Source of the DNA: Bacillus sp. Y1
GTDB taxonomy: Bacteria > Bacillota > Bacilli > Bacillales > Cytobacillaceae
Length of the DNA stretch: 64,000 bases
NCBI RefSeq assembly: GCF_003586445.1
Contig: NZ_CP030028.1
Span: 4,168,501 to 4,232,500 of the forward strand
Direction of reading: 5' to 3'
Shown here: piece after piece, positions 44,020 to 53,570 of the stretch
How positions within the stretch are numbered: position 1 is the first letter of the stretch
Layout: each line of letters begins with the position of its first letter
Program-made: the position numbers and the translations under genes
Notes under the pieces: model-generated
Seen by the model: the letters and a program-made list of their open reading frames with translations, nothing else
Database searches by the model: none
Told to the model about the DNA's origin: nothing

Positions 44020-44397
44020 ATGTCCGACATTCAAATCGGTGACAAGGTCACAGCAATATATAAAACCGGAAAGTATATTGGTGAAGTAACAAACATCCGT
44101 CCAGAGACCATTCTTGTCCGCGTCCTCGCTGTTGTTACTCATCCGACACAAGGAGATTTACATAGTCATAAGGATGCAGATGTGCCTCTTTTTCATGAAA
44201 GACGAGCTCTTGCTTACCGAGAACAAGCCAACATCCCTGCAAAAATGGTAAAGCCCTATACAGACGAAATTCCTGAATACAAAGAGTCCCTAACGAAAGC
44301 CATTCAAAAATTAAGAGATACGCTGGCTAGCGATGACACCCTTTGGGCAAAAAAGAGCCTTGAAAATATCTCAACACTTGAGAAAGAATACTTCTAA
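44020..44397 (+). CDS. kapB: Kinase-associated protein KapB
   Basis: 125 residues. In B. subtilis KapB is needed for the sporulation kinase KinB to work. Visible: IGDKVTAIYKTGKYIGEV, HPTQGDLHSHKDADVPLFHERRAL, the family signature. No lipobox is visible despite the literature name. GGAGA precedes the ATG. Convergent with kapD. Confidence 0.88.
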   Translation: MSDIQIGDKVTAIYKTGKYIGEVTNIRPETILVRVLAVVTHPTQGDLHSHKDADVPLFHERRALAYREQANIPAKMVKPYTDEIPEYKESLTKAIQKLRDTLASDDTLWAKKSLENISTLEKEYF

Positions 44398-44402
44398 CAC
44401 AC

Positions 44403-44436
44403 AAAAGCCAAATCCAGTTTGAGGGATTTGGCTTTT
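44403..44436. terminator. Bidirectional terminator between kapB and kapD
   Basis: AAAAGCCAAATCC pairs with GGATTTGGCTTTT. It overlaps the kapD stop codon. Confidence 0.82.
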
Positions 44437-45059
44437 TATGCGAACTTATTAAGTACTTTGGAGAAATCAATGCGGTCACCAATCGTGGTTGGTGCATGTC
44501 CTTGAAGGTACTTTTTATCCTTCTCAACTAAACGAAAAATATTGAATGTGGTTAATGCATCGTCCAGCGCCCGGTGGTGCTTGCCTGTTCCTTCCTTGCC
44601 ATACTCTTGTACCGCTTTCCATAAGCCAGTTTGATTTTGGTCTCCGAAGAATCGCTTGTACTCCATGGATAAATCGAGTTCTTCCCCTTTTAAAGGAAAA
44701 GGTAGACCGGCTTGTTCGCAGTTATTACGAAGAACCCTCATGTCCATATTGCCCCACGTAACGATTGTAAGGTCTAATGAAGGGGAACTTAACTGCTCAA
44801 ACTTTTTCACAAGATCTGTAAAACTAATGCCACCATTGACTTGTTCCTGTGAAATTTTCAAAAATGATTTACAGCGGTCCGATAGCATAGGGAAACGATT
44901 AGGAGTGACATACGAAGAAAATTTCTCGCAGATTTGATCATTTACAACCGACACAATGCCAGCCTCAATGATTTCTGGGTAAAAACCTCTAAACCGCTCA
45001 GATCTCTCAGGCATCGTAAACTCAAAATCAATAAATAAATACTGATGCTCCTTCCTCAT
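44436..45059 (-). CDS. kapD: DEDDh exonuclease-like sporulation inhibitor KapD
   Basis: 207 residues. The DEDDh exonuclease fold is intact: FIDFEFT (Asp, Glu), GNMDMR (Asp) and HHRALDDA (His, Asp). In B. subtilis KapD overproduction blocks KinA-started sporulation. I use ATG 45059 (MRKEHQYLFIDFE) with GAGG 9 bases upstream; the longer frame (to 45119) runs through the ribosome site. Confidence 0.87.
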   Translation of the reverse strand: MRKEHQYLFIDFEFTMPERSERFRGFYPEIIEAGIVSVVNDQICEKFSSYVTPNRFPMLSDRCKSFLKISQEQVNGGISFTDLVKKFEQLSSPSLDLTIVTWGNMDMRVLRNNCEQAGLPFPLKGEELDLSMEYKRFFGDQNQTGLWKAVQEYGKEGTGKHHRALDDALTTFNIFRLVEKDKKYLQGHAPTTIGDRIDFSKVLNKFA

Positions 45060-45119
45060 CTTACGTACCCTCTTTCCTCCTTCGAGTATCACTACCATTA
45101 TATGAAATAACCATTCCAA

Positions 45120-45411
45120 AAAATGAACATGAATGTTTCTTTATTATATCATGATTTTTATTAATTTTTTAACTTTTCTGTTTAATTCATTCGAATAAAG
45201 TGTGAAAAGGAATAACGGCTTTAAAATATGTCATAACTTAGTAAACCGAACAATACCATACTTATTTTGGGTGGTATAATATCTCAACTGTCTTTTTTGT
45301 CACTAGTGCTTTATTCCTTGCTGCTTTTGTCTTATTATGGTGGAGTGTGAGAAAAACAGAAACACTGCTATCTTCATCATAATTTTTTTATAGAAAGGGA
45401 ATCGGTCAAAC
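45120..45411. other. Intergenic region upstream of pbpD
   Basis: AT-rich. A TATAAT with TG extension (45275-45280) is a possible promoter for pbpD with a ~125-base leader. The leader contains a 34-codon open stretch with a hydrophobic core (LFLAAFVLLWW) but no usable start codon, perhaps a gene remnant. Confidence 0.4.
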
Positions 45412-47229
45412 ATGAAAGCAGCAACTGGTTATTTGTTTATTATCCTGCTTCTCCCCGTCTTTTTCCTGCTTGCCTATTTTTCTAGCAAAGAGGTACGCTC
45501 TTTTGATACTTTCGATCATGTGATAGAAAACAAGATCCAGTTAGAAAAAACAAACTTATCACAAACAAGCTTGATCAAAGATCGCAATGGGGAAACCGTT
45601 TTAGAATGGTACAGCACGGTAAATCGCATTGTTTTACCATCTGAGGACATTCCCGAGCTATTGCGTGAGGTGTTTGTTCTATCAGAGGATCAGCACTTTT
45701 ATGAGCATATTGGCTTTGACTTAACAGCCATGGGTCGTGCACTCACGATCAATATTCAGTCAAACGGAATTGAACAGGGAGCAAGCACGATTACACAGCA
45801 GCTCGCTCGAAATTTATATTTAACTCATGAGCAATCCTACAATCGAAAGCTTAGTGAAATTCTTTACGCCTACAAACTAGAAAAAACTTACTCAAAAAAG
45901 GAAATTATAGATTTATATATTAATTCTATTTATTTTCAAAATGGGGCTTACGGAATTGAAGCAGCGGCTAAACATTACTTTAACCGCGGAACACTTGAAC
46001 TCACAAAAGCGGAGCTGCTTTTTCTAGCTGCTGTTCCGAACAATCCGACTTACTACGATCCATTAACCCATTTCGATCGAACAAAAGCGCGTCAAGAGCG
46101 TCTCATAGATTTATTAGTTGAAAAAGACAAGCTCTCGGCTTCAGAAGCAACAGAAATAAAGAATTCGCCTATCAATCTAACATTGCATGAACGAATTGAC
46201 GAAGCACCTGATTACATGACTTATGTTCAAAATGAATTATCACAATTAATTGCTCTTTCAGAAGGATTAACCGACGAGGAACAGATTGACAATCGGGTAA
46301 AAGAAGTGATTACTTCCGGAATTAGCATTGAAACTTCGTTGGACCAAAGTCTTCAAAATCGAGCAAAAACAGCGGTTAGTGATAATCTACCATTTATCGA
46401 TGTGGAAGGTTCTGTGGCAGTCATTGACCATACGAATGCACAGATACTCGCACTCGTTGGCGGAAAAAACTATCAAAAAGGTGAATTCAATCGGGCGTTC
46501 CAAGCTTATCGTCAGCCTGGTTCATCGATAAAACCATTACTTGTTTACGCTCCTTATTTACAAGAGACGCAATCCTCTCTATCTAAAACAGTAAATGCAG
46601 GAGAGCTCTGTATTGGTAACTATTGCCCTGAAAACTATGGTGGAAAAATATACGGGAATGTAACACTTGAACGCGCGTTTGCCAACTCATACAATACACC
46701 GGCTGTTCGACTTTTAAACGAAATTGGCGTAGAAACGGGCTTTCAATATCTTACATCATTCCCTTTTAAGAAGTTAGTAGCACAGGATCATGTGTTACCA
46801 GCTGCCGTTGGTGGATTTACGTATGGAATGTCACCATTAGAGCTGACAGGAGCTTATACCTCTTTTTATGACGGAGGGTACCAGCATCCACGTGCGATTC
46901 GTAAGGTTACTGATTTACAAGGAAAGATTCTTTACGAATGGAAGGATGAGAAAAAACAAGTCTGGTCTGCTGAAACTGTCAGTAGCATGCGCAGTCTTCT
47001 ATCCGAAACGGTCTCTTCAGGAACCGCTCGAAAAGCCCATTTATCTGGTGCGACTTATCAAGGCGGGAAAACAGGAACAACAAATAATTACCAAGACTAC
47101 TGGTTTGTTGGTTTAACAGATACGCTTACGGTTGGAGTTTGGGTAGGAAGAGACATGCCATCCAGCATTGAAAATATTGAGCAATATTCTCCACATCTTT
47201 ATATATGGAAAGCGATTATGTCTTATTAG
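45412..47229 (+). CDS. pbpD: Class A penicillin-binding protein 4
   Basis: Bifunctional peptidoglycan glycosyltransferase and transpeptidase, 605 residues, matching B. subtilis PbpD in place and size. N-terminal TM (about 4-24); GT51 domain (EDQHFYEHIGFDL, QGASTITQQLARN); transpeptidase with Ser in PGSSIKP, SYN and KTGTTNN. AAAGGGA precedes the ATG by about 11 bases. Outer-leaflet cell-wall synthesis. Confidence 0.92.
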   Translation: MKAATGYLFIILLLPVFFLLAYFSSKEVRSFDTFDHVIENKIQLEKTNLSQTSLIKDRNGETVLEWYSTVNRIVLPSEDIPELLREVFVLSEDQHFYEHIGFDLTAMGRALTINIQSNGIEQGASTITQQLARNLYLTHEQSYNRKLSEILYAYKLEKTYSKKEIIDLYINSIYFQNGAYGIEAAAKHYFNRGTLELTKAELLFLAAVPNNPTYYDPLTHFDRTKARQERLIDLLVEKDKLSASEATEIKNSPINLTLHERIDEAPDYMTYVQNELSQLIALSEGLTDEEQIDNRVKEVITSGISIETSLDQSLQNRAKTAVSDNLPFIDVEGSVAVIDHTNAQILALVGGKNYQKGEFNRAFQAYRQPGSSIKPLLVYAPYLQETQSSLSKTVNAGELCIGNYCPENYGGKIYGNVTLERAFANSYNTPAVRLLNEIGVETGFQYLTSFPFKKLVAQDHVLPAAVGGFTYGMSPLELTGAYTSFYDGGYQHPRAIRKVTDLQGKILYEWKDEKKQVWSAETVSSMRSLLSETVSSGTARKAHLSGATYQGGKTGTTNNYQDYWFVGLTDTLTVGVWVGRDMPSSIENIEQYSPHLYIWKAIMSY

Positions 47230-47371
47230 GAAAGCGGAAGCGCCTTGTTTAGCCCCGACAAGCAAAAGACGAATCTCGCAGGAAGGCCTGCCTTCTGGAG
47301 GGATTTGGCTTATGACCTAGGAATAATGGCTTTATATTATTCCATCGAGGGGCTAGGCGCTGGAGCTGGAC
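47230..47371. repeat. Dispersed GCGC-ended repeat, long form
   Basis: Left end GGAAAGCGGAAGCGCC and right end GGCGCTGGAGCTGGAC, with a 110-base interior. The ends match the 30829-30890 element in inverted orientation. The open frame across it is spurious. Confidence 0.75.
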
Positions 47372-47445
47372 AACTAACAAAACCCCAGATGAGTTCTTCA
47401 AATGGGTTTACAATTAGAGGTGCAAGCATTATAAAACAGTTATGA

Positions 47446-47486
47446 AAACGAACTTGAATTCACGATATAATTCACAGGTCGTTTTT
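47446..47486 (+). terminator. Terminator-like hairpin downstream of pbpD
   Basis: AACGAACTTGAATT pairs imperfectly with AATTCACAGGTCGTT, then T6. Upstream, 47376-47408 is a degraded copy of the 47770-47793 hairpin. Confidence 0.55.
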
Positions 47487-47497
47487 TATTGATATTT

Positions 47498-47690
47498 AAA
47501 ATAAGCGGAGATTTTTCGGTTAAACTCCAGATTAGAGCTTGGTTCAGAGTAAATAAGCGGAGGTTTTCCGGTTAAGCAAAGCAAAATTACCCATTTTCGC
47601 GTTTTTCGAGTCAATAGACGGAATCCTTCCGTCTATTCCAGCTATTTTTAGTGCCATTTCCTAAATAAGAGAAATTTCTCCTCTTATTTT
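47498..47690. repeat. Cluster of dispersed intergenic hairpin repeats (copy B)
   Basis: Four units: 47498-47522, 47551-47573, 47613-47637 (perfect 11-bp stem AATAGACGGAA, loop TCC) and 47663-47689 (AAATAAGAG/CTCTTATTT). They share sequence with 20990-21181, including a 23-base exact match. No gene is seen in 47372-47795. Confidence 0.75.
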
Positions 47691-47769
47691 TTCAAACCCG
47701 CTTTAGTAGCAGCTAATAGGGTCTTTAGTAAATTAAAAAAGGATTAGAGATATCTGCATCTCACAACAA

Positions 47770-47793
47770 ACCCCGGATGAGTTCATCCGGGGT
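47770..47793 (-). terminator. Terminator of yufK
   Basis: AACCCCGGATGA pairs with TCATCCGGGGTT, very stable, directly after the yufK stop. The minus-strand T tail is TTTGTT. Confidence 0.78.
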
Positions 47794-47795
47794 TC

Positions 47796-48353
47796 TTATA
47801 CTGGTAAACTAGCAACGATGCTGTTGTATACTTTTAACGCAATAAATACGACACCTAACACGAGGGTTGACCAGGTAAGGACCTGAAAAAAAATCAGTCC
47901 AATAATTCCAGACAGTGACAGCTTCGAGCTTACCTTATACACAAAAAAGACAAAGTAACTTATCGTTGTAAGGGCAAAAACGATAGCTAGTATGGTTACA
48001 TGGGCAGATCCTAAAAGCGATAAAACAGAGCCTGAAAAATAAATAATCGCTCCAGCACGCACATCCTTTAAGCTTTCCCCGTTAAAATCCTTCGAGAAAA
48101 AAAGTAAAGAAAGCTCATTGATCGTATCAGCAATCAGCTTTAAAGCCGCAAAAACCATAAAAAAGACAACAAGTAATAAGATAAGCAACGCAAGCTTGAT
48201 TCCACTTCTAGAAAAGAATTCTAGCATTCCCACATAAATGCCGGTAGCATTTAAAAATTTAAAAAGATGCACCTCAACTAGCATAGCAAAGGACAAGCTA
48301 AATAATAAAATAGACACCAAAGGAAAGTAACTTGTTAAATACGTATTTTTCAT
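47796..48353 (-). CDS. yufK: DUF5366 membrane protein YufK
   Basis: 185 residues from the ATG at 48353 (GGAG 6 bases away), the length of B. subtilis YufK. About five TM segments. The frame is open to 48365 without further ribosome support. Located between pbpD and mrpA as in B. subtilis. Function unknown. Confidence 0.82.
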   Translation of the reverse strand: MKNTYLTSYFPLVSILLFSLSFAMLVEVHLFKFLNATGIYVGMLEFFSRSGIKLALLILLLVVFFMVFAALKLIADTINELSLLFFSKDFNGESLKDVRAGAIIYFSGSVLSLLGSAHVTILAIVFALTTISYFVFFVYKVSSKLSLSGIIGLIFFQVLTWSTLVLGVVFIALKVYNSIVASLPV

Positions 48354-48418
48354 TGAATTCTCCACATATGATATTGTCTTTCATTATTATGAAAGATAGG
48401 AGAACATATTACAAGTCT

Positions 48419-48631
48419 TTATGGTCTCTCAATTCTTACATATTCCCTTGCCTTAAACATGCGATACTTCTTTTTCTGAATCTCTAATCCTGGGTCAGTG
48501 GTAAAAATTTCAACAACACCGCCCTCCTCATCAGGACTATAAAATTCACGTTTATTTTTTTTATCTAATGTCCATGCCAAGGACACTAAGAGGAGAAAAA
48601 TGGACAATGAAGCTAGTATTTTCTTTTTCAT
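48419..48631 (-). CDS. Small exported or TM-anchored protein, unknown
   Basis: 70 residues from the ATG at 48631 with GAGG 7 bases upstream: N-terminal hydrophobic segment (about 5-22), then a charged region ending MFKAREYVRIERP. No family recognised. It lies between yufK and mrpA. Confidence 0.6.
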   Translation of the reverse strand: MKKKILASLSIFLLLVSLAWTLDKKNKREFYSPDEEGGVVEIFTTDPGLEIQKKKYRMFKAREYVRIERP

Positions 48632-48837
48632 CCTCACACCTCACTTTAAAATTATTTTGAGGATAAAAGTCTGATTTTATTCAAAAAAATAAAATTTTTT
48701 CACCATTTCTTCTGCGTTTCTACCTATTTATTAGTTTAGCTTCAAGTAAGGGATGTTGTGCGCTTTGGGCATGCAAGGTCTGTTTTTTTACGTTATACTT
48801 TTTTATATGGCTGTTTCGGTAAAAGAAAGAGGAAAGC

Positions 48838-49002
48838 ATGTTCGGAGAAAAATATGGAAATAGTAATAGGCAGTATTACTTTAAAAAAAACAGTTTTTAC
48901 TTACATATAAAGAGGGGGTTTTGTTTTGTCTTTGCTACACTTGGCCATTGTTTCACCTCTATTGCTTGCGGTCATCATACCCATTTTTTCCAAAAGCATT
49001 AG
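48838..49002 (+). other. Possible leader ORF overlapping the mrpA start
   Basis: ATG at 48838 with GAGG 5 bases upstream, 54 codons, overlapping mrpA by 77 bases in another frame. It would place ribosomes across the mrpA site (AGAGGGGG). No similarity recognised; it may be chance. Confidence 0.3.
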
Positions 49003-51331
49003 ACAAATACATACAGGATGGTTTGTACTACCATTACCAGTTGTATTATTTAGCTATTTTCTTTCGTTTATTAGTACCACTTCGCACCAAGGTACAGTAT
49101 ATGAAAGCTTTGAGTGGATTCCTTCTCTTGGCATTAATTTTGCGGCTAAAATAGATGGACTTGGATTGCTCTTTGCTTTGCTTATTTCAGGAATTGGGTC
49201 ATTAGTTGTTCTTTATTCGATTTATTATTTAGCAAAGGATAAGGAACAGCTCGGCAGCTTCTACGTGTATCTTCTTCTCTTTATGGGAGCGATGCTCGGT
49301 GTGGTCCTATCCGATAATTTAATCGTTATGTACGGCTTTTGGGAGCTAACTAGTATTTCTTCCTTCCTACTTATCGGTTACTGGTATCATCGAGAAAAGT
49401 CTAGATATGGTGCACAAAAGTCTATGTTAATTACTGTTTTCGGTGGACTTGCGATGCTGGGTGGAATCATCCTGCTATACATCATGACAGGATCCTTTAG
49501 CATTTCAGAAATTGTCGCGCAATCAGACATTGTGTTAGAGCACACCTTACTTATTCCAGCAATACTCTGCTTTTTACTTGGTGCTTTTACTAAATCAGCT
49601 CAGTTTCCATTCCATATTTGGCTACCTGATGCAATGGAAGCTCCAACACCAGTTAGTGCCTATCTCCATTCGGCAACCATGGTTAAGGCGGGTATTTATC
49701 TCGTAGCGAGAATGAGTCCCGTGTTTGCTGAATCACCAGTTTGGCTCTGGCTCGTCGGAGGGTTCGGTATCGTCACATTGTTCTGGGGTTCTTTTTCAGC
49801 TGTCAAACAGACTGACTTAAAGAGCATACTTGCCTTCTCTACCGTTAGCCAATTAGGGTTGATTATGTCTCTGTTAGGTGTTGGTGCTGCTGCCCTACAC
49901 TATGATGGAATAGATGACAATGTTTTTACTGTGGCAACTACAGCTGCTGTCTTTCACTTAATTAACCATGCTACCTTCAAAGGAAGCTTGTTCATGGTCG
50001 TAGGAATTGTTGACCATGAAACAGGAACACGTGATATACGGAAGCTTGGCGGTTTGATGCATTTGATGCCGATTACCTTTACGCTTGCAATTATCGGTGC
50101 GTTTTCTATGGCTGGCTTACCACCATTTAACGGATTTTTAAGTAAAGAAATGTTTTTTACCGGTATGGTAAATATTTTAAAATTGGACCTTTTCTCTCTA
50201 AGCACTTGGGGATTATTATTTCCTGTTCTTGCTTGGATCGCCAGTGTATTTACGTTTATATACAGTATGAAGCTTGTGTTTAGAACGTTTACTGGTAAAT
50301 ACAAACCGGAACATTTAAAGAAGAAACCACATGAGGCACCACTTGGAATGCTCATTTCACCAGTTGTGCTTGCCTCTTTAGTCATCATTTTTGGGTTGTT
50401 TCCGAATATTCTTTCCCATAATTTGATTTCACCAGCGATGGCTTCTATTTTACCGAGCCTTCTTTCTCCAGGAGATATGTTTGACGTTCATGTTTACTTT
50501 TGGCACGGTCCAACTCCAGAATTATTTATGACTCTAGGGGTCGTGATTCTTGGAATTCTTCTGTATTTAACATTACCGAAATGGGAAAGAACCTATGACT
50601 TACTGCCTGAAAAATTAACCTTGAACAAGCTATATGACAAAGGACTAGAATCGATTCAATCTGGTTCATTCAAGCTAACAAGATTTTATATGAATGGCTA
50701 TATTCGGACGTATTTGGTTTATATTTTTGCATTTTTCATTCTGATTTTAGGCTACACGCTTTATAAGAAAGACGCGTTTTTGATCGACACAGCAAATGTA
50801 TCAAGCATTGGCATTTATGAGCTGGTTCTTTCCTTGCTTATAGTCGTAGCTACCATTACCATTCTGTTTGCTAAATCAAGACTCACCTCTATTATCTTGC
50901 TAGGAGCAGTGGGGTATACAGTTGCCCTTTTCTTTGTTGTTTTCCGTGCACCGGATTTAGCACTTACTCAGTTGGTCATTGAAACAGTGTCTGTTGCATT
51001 GTTTCTACTGTGTTTCTATCATTTACCGAAATTCAAAAAGGAAGAATCAAAAATTCCTTTTAAACTCACAAATGCTGTTATTTCTATAGGAGTAGGTGCG
51101 ATTGTCACCGCTATTGCACTTTCTTCTTATAGTACAAAGCTATTTGATTCGATTTCACAATTTTACGTAGACAATACGTATATCCGTGCTGCAGGGAAAA
51201 ATATGGTAAACGTCATTCTCGTTGACTTCCGTGGCTTTGATACGTTATTTGAAATCTGTGTACTTGCGATTGCATCACTTGGTATTTTTGCAATGATTAA
51301 ACTACGTCTAACAAGGGGGAAAGAAGGATGA
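48926..51331 (+). CDS. mrpA: Mrp antiporter subunit A
   Basis: 801-residue NuoL/ND5-like proton-translocating subunit with about 20 TM segments; the C-terminal part carries the MrpA extension (LTQLVIETVSVALFLL). Start is TTG at 48926 after GAGGGGG. First gene of the Na+(K+)/H+ antiporter complex; essential for alkali and salt tolerance, and in B. subtilis also for sporulation and pH homeostasis. Its stop overlaps the next start. Confidence 0.95.
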   Translation: MSLLHLAIVSPLLLAVIIPIFSKSIRQIHTGWFVLPLPVVLFSYFLSFISTTSHQGTVYESFEWIPSLGINFAAKIDGLGLLFALLISGIGSLVVLYSIYYLAKDKEQLGSFYVYLLLFMGAMLGVVLSDNLIVMYGFWELTSISSFLLIGYWYHREKSRYGAQKSMLITVFGGLAMLGGIILLYIMTGSFSISEIVAQSDIVLEHTLLIPAILCFLLGAFTKSAQFPFHIWLPDAMEAPTPVSAYLHSATMVKAGIYLVARMSPVFAESPVWLWLVGGFGIVTLFWGSFSAVKQTDLKSILAFSTVSQLGLIMSLLGVGAAALHYDGIDDNVFTVATTAAVFHLINHATFKGSLFMVVGIVDHETGTRDIRKLGGLMHLMPITFTLAIIGAFSMAGLPPFNGFLSKEMFFTGMVNILKLDLFSLSTWGLLFPVLAWIASVFTFIYSMKLVFRTFTGKYKPEHLKKKPHEAPLGMLISPVVLASLVIIFGLFPNILSHNLISPAMASILPSLLSPGDMFDVHVYFWHGPTPELFMTLGVVILGILLYLTLPKWERTYDLLPEKLTLNKLYDKGLESIQSGSFKLTRFYMNGYIRTYLVYIFAFFILILGYTLYKKDAFLIDTANVSSIGIYELVLSLLIVVATITILFAKSRLTSIILLGAVGYTVALFFVVFRAPDLALTQLVIETVSVALFLLCFYHLPKFKKEESKIPFKLTNAVISIGVGAIVTAIALSSYSTKLFDSISQFYVDNTYIRAAGKNMVNVILVDFRGFDTLFEICVLAIASLGIFAMIKLRLTRGKEG

Positions 51332-51750
51332 GAACGAATGACCTCATTCTACAAACGGTAACAAAAGTGACTTTGTTCATCATTCTCCTCTTCTCTATTC
51401 ATCTTTTCTTTGCTGGACATTATTATCCGGGTGGAGGATTCATTGGGGGATTGATGACAGCAGGGGCTCTTGTACTCTTGCTGTTAGCATTTGATATGAA
51501 GACGGTGGCCAATATATTACCCGTCAATTACCGTATTATGACGGCAATTGGGCTTCTTTTTTCGATTGGGACAGGGGCAGGATCATTGCTGTTTAATGTT
51601 CCATTTTTGACTCATGCATTTAATGATGTTTACTTGCCTATCCTTGGCAAAACATCGTTGCACACAGCAGTGTTATTTGATATCGGTGTGTATCTTGTCG
51701 TTATCGGTGTCACAATGACCATTATTCAAACAATAGGGGAGGACGAATAA
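51328..51750 (+). CDS. mrpB: Mrp antiporter subunit B
   Basis: 140 residues, four TM segments; DUF4040/MnhB family (LFFAGHYYPGGGFIGGL). Overlaps mrpA by 4 bases and mrpC by one base, so translation is coupled. Confidence 0.95.
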   Translation: MRTNDLILQTVTKVTLFIILLFSIHLFFAGHYYPGGGFIGGLMTAGALVLLLLAFDMKTVANILPVNYRIMTAIGLLFSIGTGAGSLLFNVPFLTHAFNDVYLPILGKTSLHTAVLFDIGVYLVVIGVTMTIIQTIGEDE

Positions 51751-52091
51751 TGGAAATCGTTATGGCGTTTGTAGTTGGTATTATTTTTATGGCAGCCACT
51801 TATTTAATGCTTTCTAAAAGTTTACTTCGAATTATTATCGGAACGGGACTTTTAAGTCATGGCACACATTTATTGGTTTTAACTATGGGAGGCCTAAAAA
51901 ATGGTGCCGCTCCCTTACTTGGAGAACACGCTGCAGGGTACAATGATCCATTGCCACAGGCGTTGATATTAACGGCTATCGTTATTGCCTTTGGTGTTAC
52001 TTCCTTTTTTCTAGTATTAGCTTATCGCGCGTACCAAGAGCTAGGAACGGACAACATGGATCGCTTGAGAGGGACGAAAATTAATGAATAA
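51750..52091 (+). CDS. mrpC: Mrp antiporter subunit C
   Basis: 113-residue NuoK-like subunit, three TM segments, with GTGLLSHGTHLLVL. Its end overlaps mrpD by 8 bases. Confidence 0.95.
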   Translation: MEIVMAFVVGIIFMAATYLMLSKSLLRIIIGTGLLSHGTHLLVLTMGGLKNGAAPLLGEHAAGYNDPLPQALILTAIVIAFGVTSFFLVLAYRAYQELGTDNMDRLRGTKINE

Positions 52092-53565
52092 TTTGCTTTT
52101 ATTACCTATACTGATTCCGCTTTTTACAGCGGTCATATTAATCTTTTTGAATCGCTTTACGATAGCCTCTAGGTGGGTGTCCGTTTTATCCTTATTATCC
52201 ACCGTATTTGTGTCTATTCTACTTTTTCAGAAGGTTCGAACAGATGGAATTCAAACATTAAACTTAGGAAATTGGGAAGCACCTTTTGGGATTACGTTAG
52301 TATCTGATATGCTTTCTGCTCTTCTTGTTTTGACAACAAGTGTGATTGCATTCGCTTGCTGTCTCTATTCCTTCCGAGCAATTGGAGAGGAAAGAGAAAA
52401 GTTCTACTATTATTCTATTTTGCAATTTCTGATTGTCGGGATTAATGGTGCATTTACGACGGGAGATATTTTTAACCTTTTCGTCTTCTTTGAAGTGATG
52501 CTTATGAGCTCCTACGTGCTATTGGTTCTGGGCGGAACAAAGGCTCAGCTTCGCGAATCGGTGAAATATATTTTAGTGAATATTATCTCTAGTTCGTTGT
52601 TTGTTATTACCGTTGCTTACCTTTACTCGGTAGTAGGAACGCTAAATATGGCACATATCTCCACAAGGATTGCAGAAGTGGGACAGCCTGGTATTTTAAC
52701 AGTCATTGCCGTGTTATTTTTAATCGTTTTCGGCTTAAAAGGAGCCATTTTCCCGCTTTATTTCTGGCTACCTGGCTCGTATTACGCTCCTCCTGCACCT
52801 GTTTTAGCGTTGTTCGGGGCTCTTTTAACCAAGGTTGGGATCTACTCTATCATGAGGACGTATACACTCTTTTTCCCTCATGACCCTGGCTATACTCATG
52901 AGCTCTTAGGGGTACTTGCGGTCATTACGATTATTGTTGGCATTATCGGAGCATTAGCGTACTGGGATATTAAGAAGATTATTATATATAACATTATCGT
53001 TGCTGTTGGGGTTATTTTGTTTGGGGTATCGGTAAATACAACTGAATCTTTGACAGGTGCAATTTTCTATTTGATTCATGACATGCTCATTAAAGCCGCA
53101 TTATTCCTGCTTGTTGGAGTAGTCATTGCGATTACAGGAACGAGCAACTTAAAGAAAATCAGTGGATTGATTAAGAATTATCCTTTATTAGGCTGGATGT
53201 TCTTAGTATCTGCCCTTGCTTTAGCTGGAATTCCCCCATTAAGTGGCTTTGTTGGTAAGCTGTTGATTGTTAAGAGTGGTTTTGGTGCAGAAGCTTATTG
53301 GGGTGCTGGAATTGTGTTAATGTCGAGTCTCCTTGTTCTTTTTTCTGTTATGAAAATCTTTATTAATGGGTTTTGGGGCATTCATCGCACATACGAAAAG
53401 GAAGAAAAAGCTCCTGTTAGCTGGTTGCTTATCTCTCCCGCTATTTTAGTGATTATTTCTGTGTTGTATGGAGTTGGAGCGGAACTGGTTTACCCGTATA
53501 TTTTAGAAGCTGCGGAAACACTTACTAATCCTTCCACCTACATCAATGCCGTCATGAAGGAGTGA
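52084..53565 (+). CDS. mrpD: Mrp antiporter subunit D
   Basis: 493-residue NuoN/NuoM-like proton channel subunit with about 14 TM segments; contains LKGAIFPLYFWLPGSY and the lysine/glutamate relay region. Pairs with MrpA for antiport. Confidence 0.95.
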   Translation: MNNLLLLPILIPLFTAVILIFLNRFTIASRWVSVLSLLSTVFVSILLFQKVRTDGIQTLNLGNWEAPFGITLVSDMLSALLVLTTSVIAFACCLYSFRAIGEEREKFYYYSILQFLIVGINGAFTTGDIFNLFVFFEVMLMSSYVLLVLGGTKAQLRESVKYILVNIISSSLFVITVAYLYSVVGTLNMAHISTRIAEVGQPGILTVIAVLFLIVFGLKGAIFPLYFWLPGSYYAPPAPVLALFGALLTKVGIYSIMRTYTLFFPHDPGYTHELLGVLAVITIIVGIIGALAYWDIKKIIIYNIIVAVGVILFGVSVNTTESLTGAIFYLIHDMLIKAALFLLVGVVIAITGTSNLKKISGLIKNYPLLGWMFLVSALALAGIPPLSGFVGKLLIVKSGFGAEAYWGAGIVLMSSLLVLFSVMKIFINGFWGIHRTYEKEEKAPVSWLLISPAILVIISVLYGVGAELVYPYILEAAETLTNPSTYINAVMKE

Positions 53566-53570
53566 TAACA

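Noticed and set aside
45280..45400. 34-codon hydrophobic open stretch upstream of pbpD
   Set aside because: No ATG, GTG or TTG in frame after the preceding stop; at best a remnant.
47245..47445. 66-codon open frame after pbpD
   Set aside because: It lies inside the dispersed repeat and its remnant; no ribosome site and no conserved sequence.
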